The notes under the pieces are model-generated. The model was not told where the DNA came from, ran no database searches, and worked only from the letters and a program-made list of their open reading frames with translations. From Pyronema omphalodes (Eukaryota > Ascomycota > Pezizomycetes > Pezizales > Pyronemataceae): a DNA stretch of 64,000 nucleotides. Location of the stretch: assembly GCA_024516155.1 (NCBI GenBank), contig JAJJXM010000023.1:124001-188000 (forward strand), read 5' to 3'. Shown here piece by piece: positions 60,201-64,000 of this stretch (position 1 is the first letter of the stretch; each line of letters starts with the position of its first letter). Position numbers and translations under genes: made by a program.

Positions 60201-60836
60201 GAAAAGGAACACGGGGGACGCATGTAAGGCTCCTACGGTTAGGCTCTTCCAATAAGCAGTGGCATGCTTCAGCTGGAATGCATAAATCGCTGTAGCAAAT
60301 ATACTGAAACAAATCTTCACGAGACATCACTTGAGGCCGAACCCCATCTCACCTGCCATTTCGCCGCATCTCACATCACCCCATCAAAGTAGCCAAAGCT
60401 TATATGTGATGAATTTCATGGCAAATTCAAATTTTAAGTCATAAACGAAACCCCTGATCAGAGGGCTTGTCTTGTATTGTCATTTCAGTCATAAGTCATA
60501 AACGCGTAAACAAAGTAGCAAACATCAAAAAATCCCGAATACAGCATCAAATGAACACATCTCCTCACATCTGCAGCATATGTCTTACAAACTTCAATCT
60601 CACCGCCAAAGATCCATTCCATTTTATTAAACCCCTCTTTTTCCCCAATGCTTCTCCCAATCACCCCAGATCCCATACTGGCGTAATAATGCGTCCCACG
60701 GTCCAATTAATTGCTATATGCAATGAAACAAATCGCTATCCAAACGGAAAAGGAAAAAAGAAAAAGAAAAAGAACAAGAGCTAAAAAAACACTATATCGC
60801 ACAAAAGCTTCCAATATGCATCGATATCTAGGAGCT
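57208..60836. other. 3.6-kb intergenic region, no gene seen
   Basis: Lies between the SCO1 start and the glyoxal oxidase 3' end. It has a 16-bp poly-C at about 58407 and AT-rich stretches. None of the short open frames shows a domain or splice partner. Confidence 0.5.
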
Positions 60837-63141
60837 CTATTTCACTACCACGAACTTTCCGACTGAGGGAATTCCATCTGCCTATAGTAATTATTAGCAC
60901 AAACTCTCTCATTACAATTATAATCATAAATCCAGGGGATACATACCACAATGTAAATGACATAAGGACCTGGTGGTGCCAAGTTCTTGTTTGGTGGAGA
61001 CTTAACGGTAAGAGTCTGCTTAGTCTGGCCGGCCTTCCATCCGCTGAAATCAAGGTATAACATTCTGTGTCCCATGTGGACGGAGTGGGTAACAAATCCT
61101 CCATGGTAGAGAACAACCTTAACATTCTTTGCACTGGCTGGGACGTTGAAAGTAATCTTGTATTGCCTGTTTCCGGTGATCATGGTACCGGGAATGGCAA
61201 CATTGGTTGGTCTCAAAGAGGCCTTCTTTCCCTGAAGATAAGGTGGGGTGAAGCGCTCAACACGGAAGTCTGTGATAAAGGGTGCACCGGGCTTTGTCTC
61301 AAGAACGGGCATCTCGTTGGGGTTGGATCCGGCAATCATGACAGTTCCATCGAGCAAGAGAAGTGCGACAGAGTGGTAAAGACGAGGAATAGTAGATGCA
61401 GCCAGCTGCTCCCACCGCTTTCCCTTGGGTTTGGTAGGGTTGTACAACAAGGCGCGGAGAGTGGGTTTCTCAGCAAGTAGGAATCCCTGGGCCCCCTGGT
61501 TTGCACCATTGAGCCAGAGAACTGTTCCATCGGGAAGAAGAGTTCCTTCCACCATACCACGTCCTTCGGGCATGGCATCCATTTCCCAGGTAGGGTTGGC
61601 GTTTTCGGGAGTCATAACACCGCAGCTGGGGTCGGTGGGTGAGGTGATATCCTATGATTTGTCAGTACGAGTGATGGCATCCGGAGTGTATGTATAATAT
61701 ACCTGGTAAGAACCTCCACCGCAAATCATAACGGTGGTTTTCCAGTTGTTGCTGCTGCTCAAGGGGAACATAACACTACCACCGGTGTTGGGGTAGGTAC
61801 GATAGGTACCGGGGAGTTCCGGTAGTTCTTTTACGACTGCGTTGGATTCGATGTTGAATATCTGGGAGGACTTGGCGCTGAAGATGAAGATATTTCCGTT
61901 TTGAAGCAGATGGATGAATGGATACATGTAATACGGTTGAGCAGCCTCTAGAAGTGACATGGTAATGCTCTTGCCCTCAGTAATACCACTTGGAGACAGC
62001 AGCTCATAGGTGGGGTTGTTGTTGTAAGGCTTTGAGGGGTCAAGTCCATTGAGAGATCCGGAGGCAACAAAAACACGTCCATCGGCAAGAGTCTGAGCGG
62101 AGGCATACCACCTCTTAGTATCCAACTTGTTCCCGGGTTCTCGCCAGGACTGTCCGTCGAGACCCTTGTTGGTCGAAGATCTGCTGAGGTAACGCAAGCC
62201 GTCGAATCCGTCGGACACTGTGGGGTCGAGCCACGAAAGAGGTCCATTACCACCGATAGTTAACATGTCACCATTTGCCAAGAAGGTACCTCCGCAACAA
62301 AACGGGTTTGTCTGTAGGACGTTAGTACACATAATTTCGGTTACATGCATTATTTATCGTAGGGCGTCATACCTTTACAGACAAGGGTACCACTTTGTTT
62401 GTCATAGGATCATACTCACTGGAGTATGCGTATCTTCCATTCGGCAATTTTAGCTGGGTATAGTTCTATTTTAAGTCAGTATTTCACACTGTGTAGATAT
62501 TTATTAATCTGTAGTGCTTTACCTCTACTTTATCCAAGAAGAAAACCTTTCCATTCTGCATCAGAGCAGCATGCATTGCGGGAACTCCTGACATACCCAC
62601 GATATCGAATTTTCCTCCATTCGTGATCGGGGCAGGTGCAGGCCCCGGTGCTGGCGCAGGACCAGGTGCACTGGTACAAGGTCCTGACTGACATCCCTTT
62701 CCACAATGATCCGAAGTGTTACCGCACCATCCATATGGCGAGCAACACTCTCCTCTATCCCATCCTACACATGTGGTTCCTCCGTTTTGGGCTCCACATG
62801 TTCCGTCTTTGGTTGGAACTCCTTCTCTCTTTCCGAGGAAGGGGCCGGGTCTGAATATGGCGTCTGCGGATCGTCGCTCTGGTGGGGTGACTCTTGTGCT
62901 ACGGTATTTACACCTATATTGGGGTTAGTATTCATCGATTATTATAACCCATTCAAGTCACTCAATTCAACGGGGAATCGAGTCAATTCAGCAGAACTTA
63001 CAATCCGTTAACACACGCTTGCCCGGTAAAGCATTGGTCCACACTCTTAGGACACTCAATGTATGGGGCTGGGAATTTAATGTTTGCCTGCACACCCAGA
63101 AGTAAAGAGGAGAGGACTAAAATGGTTGTTGAGGAAACCAT
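60837..63141 (-). CDS. Secreted glyoxal oxidase (copper radical oxidase) with N-terminal chitin-binding domain
   Basis: Six exons: 63141-63002, 62913-62523, 62465-62373, 62311-61703, 61651-60947, 60881-60837; product 660 residues. The signal peptide is [20 protein letters not shown] hevein-type chitin-binding domain (CBM18, about 85-127) carries [17 protein letters not shown], then an [14 protein letters not shown] linker. The catalytic part is a glyoxal-oxidase propeller followed by a C-terminal Ig-like domain (DUF1929 type). Radical-site residues are all visible: Cys213 (NPFCCGG) and Tyr277 (KRWYASAQ) for the thioether, Tyr503-His504 ([10 protein letters not shown]), and His600 ([14 protein letters not shown]). 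Family enzymes oxidise small aldehydes and make H2O2 outside the cell; the chitin-binding domain suggests wall attachment. The last exon encodes only [14 protein letters not shown], the expected family end. Reading through the last intron would replace this end and is less likely. Confidence 0.93.
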
Positions 63142-64000
63142 CTTTCAAAATTAGAAAGCCCACAAAATTGTCTAACAAAAGACTTCCGGCCGAGGACAAG
63201 AGAGTGCCGAGGGAGTAGGTGGGGAGAGAAGTGATGGAGGGACCCTTGATAGAGGTGAGTCGTGGTTAAAAACAAAAAAGAACCAACGGCAGGGTGGAAC
63301 GTCGATATATAAACCGCACAAACGCCGGGTCTTTGTTAAGCTAAGCTGAATTTTTGGACCTGCAACGGGGTACATAGAAAGCCGCGGCTGGGCGCCGTGC
63401 TGTGACAAGCCAATTCTACGTGTTACGGTCGACGAATCAATTCACCGTCCTACTCCTGTTCCCTCTACCGCCCTATGTTTTTCGGGAATTTACTATAGGT
63501 AGCGCAAAATCTAGCGATGGCATTTGTACCACATAGCCAATGTGGCGCGTGTCGTACCTGAGCGACTTAACACAGAAAGACGCAGTTCTAACGGGAAGCA
63601 GGGGTTTTACAGAATCGGGGCCTGAGGGAACTGTGGGAACCATGCCTATTCGCTGAAACCCCCGTTGGTGATGCTCTTTGCAGATATTCAACAACATAAA
63701 TCTCATTAATATGTCGACCCCCGAGGCATCATAACCCGGCTTTTTTCCTTTGGATCCGAAAGATCCGTATGACACTCCCTGAATCTATTCCAATCTATGT
63801 GTTCTACAGCCTGAATTGATCCATCACTACGCCGTTCACTAGAGCAGTCATCCTGTCTACAACAAATCACAACAACACCGCAAAATAACACAGCCAGAAT
63901 CAGATGAGCGGATGCGGGCGGTTCCGGTAATACGGGACTGGAGCTTGGAAATTCTCTAATTACTGCTTGGTCGGAGAGCCCTAAACACACGATTTGCCAG
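63142..64000. other. Upstream of glyoxal oxidase; no certain gene
   Basis: The first 200 bp are the oxidase promoter and leader. A minus-strand frame at 63706-63990, open towards the window edge, has one hydrophobic stretch (HLILAVLFCGVVVICC) but no ATG and no known domain. It could be the last exon of a gene lying outside or nothing at all. Confidence 0.4.

Noticed and set aside
63706..63990. Minus-strand frame reaching the right edge
   Set aside because: It has a hydrophobic stretch but no ATG in the window and no family match. It is mentioned under the intergenic entry only.
1..64000. tRNA and rRNA genes
   Set aside because: I scanned by eye for T-loop (GGTTCGAATCC-like) and A/B-box patterns and found no cloverleaf. 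A tRNAscan-SE run would settle it.

Overview
The window is nuclear DNA of a filamentous ascomycete (Pezizomycotina). The evidence is protein-coding genes with GT-AG introns mostly 44 to 105 nt long, a Ppo-type fatty-acid oxygenase, a SAT4/PTH11-like membrane protein, a CBM18-glyoxal oxidase fusion, and fungal orthologues of UBC6, SUS1, SPG1/TEM1, NHA1 and SCO1. The general look is of a helotialean (Leotiomycetes) genome, but that is an impression and not a result. No tRNA, rRNA, CRISPR array or prokaryotic gene structure was found.

Layout. 0-5 kb: a proline-rich 20-residue-repeat protein (-), a coiled-coil protein with a frame break or tiny intron (+), and an orphan seven-helix membrane protein (-). 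6.9-9.2 kb: two same-orientation non-autonomous hAT elements. The second has a perfect 8-bp target duplication and an ORF that keeps only the transposase dimerisation end. 11-16 kb: UBC6 and a SAT4/PTH11-like protein (+), then a one-pass membrane protein (-) built from a duplicated six-cysteine module, whose three introns are all exactly 64 nt. 18.3-18.9 kb: SUS1 (-). 22.4-26.2 kb: a five-exon dioxygenase-P450 fusion (-). 26-36 kb: a gene-poor block packed with simple repeats, including a (GGGGTTTT)n / (GGTGATTT)n tract. 36-48 kb: the SPG1/TEM1 GTPase, a CPA2-type cation/proton antiporter and, after a 4.6-kb repeat-rich gap, the NHA1/SOD2 antiporter, all (+). 49.5-50.1 kb: a Mutator-like MITE with very long inverted repeats. 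51-53.5 kb: an OPT-family transporter (-). 54.8-57.2 kb: SCO1 (-) with seven exons. 60.8-63.1 kb: a secreted CBM18-glyoxal oxidase (-).

How the genes relate. There are no operons and no obvious metabolic cluster. The genes are mostly housekeeping: ER-associated ubiquitination, SAGA/mRNA export, septation signalling, ion homeostasis and cytochrome-oxidase copper loading. They are mixed with lineage-variable surface or secreted proteins. Exon joins were worked out by hand from splice signals, frame continuity and family conservation, and every multi-exon model closes in frame. The most unusual items are the MULE-derived MITE, the hAT pair with a residual dimerisation-domain ORF, and the duplicated six-Cys gene with equal-length introns.
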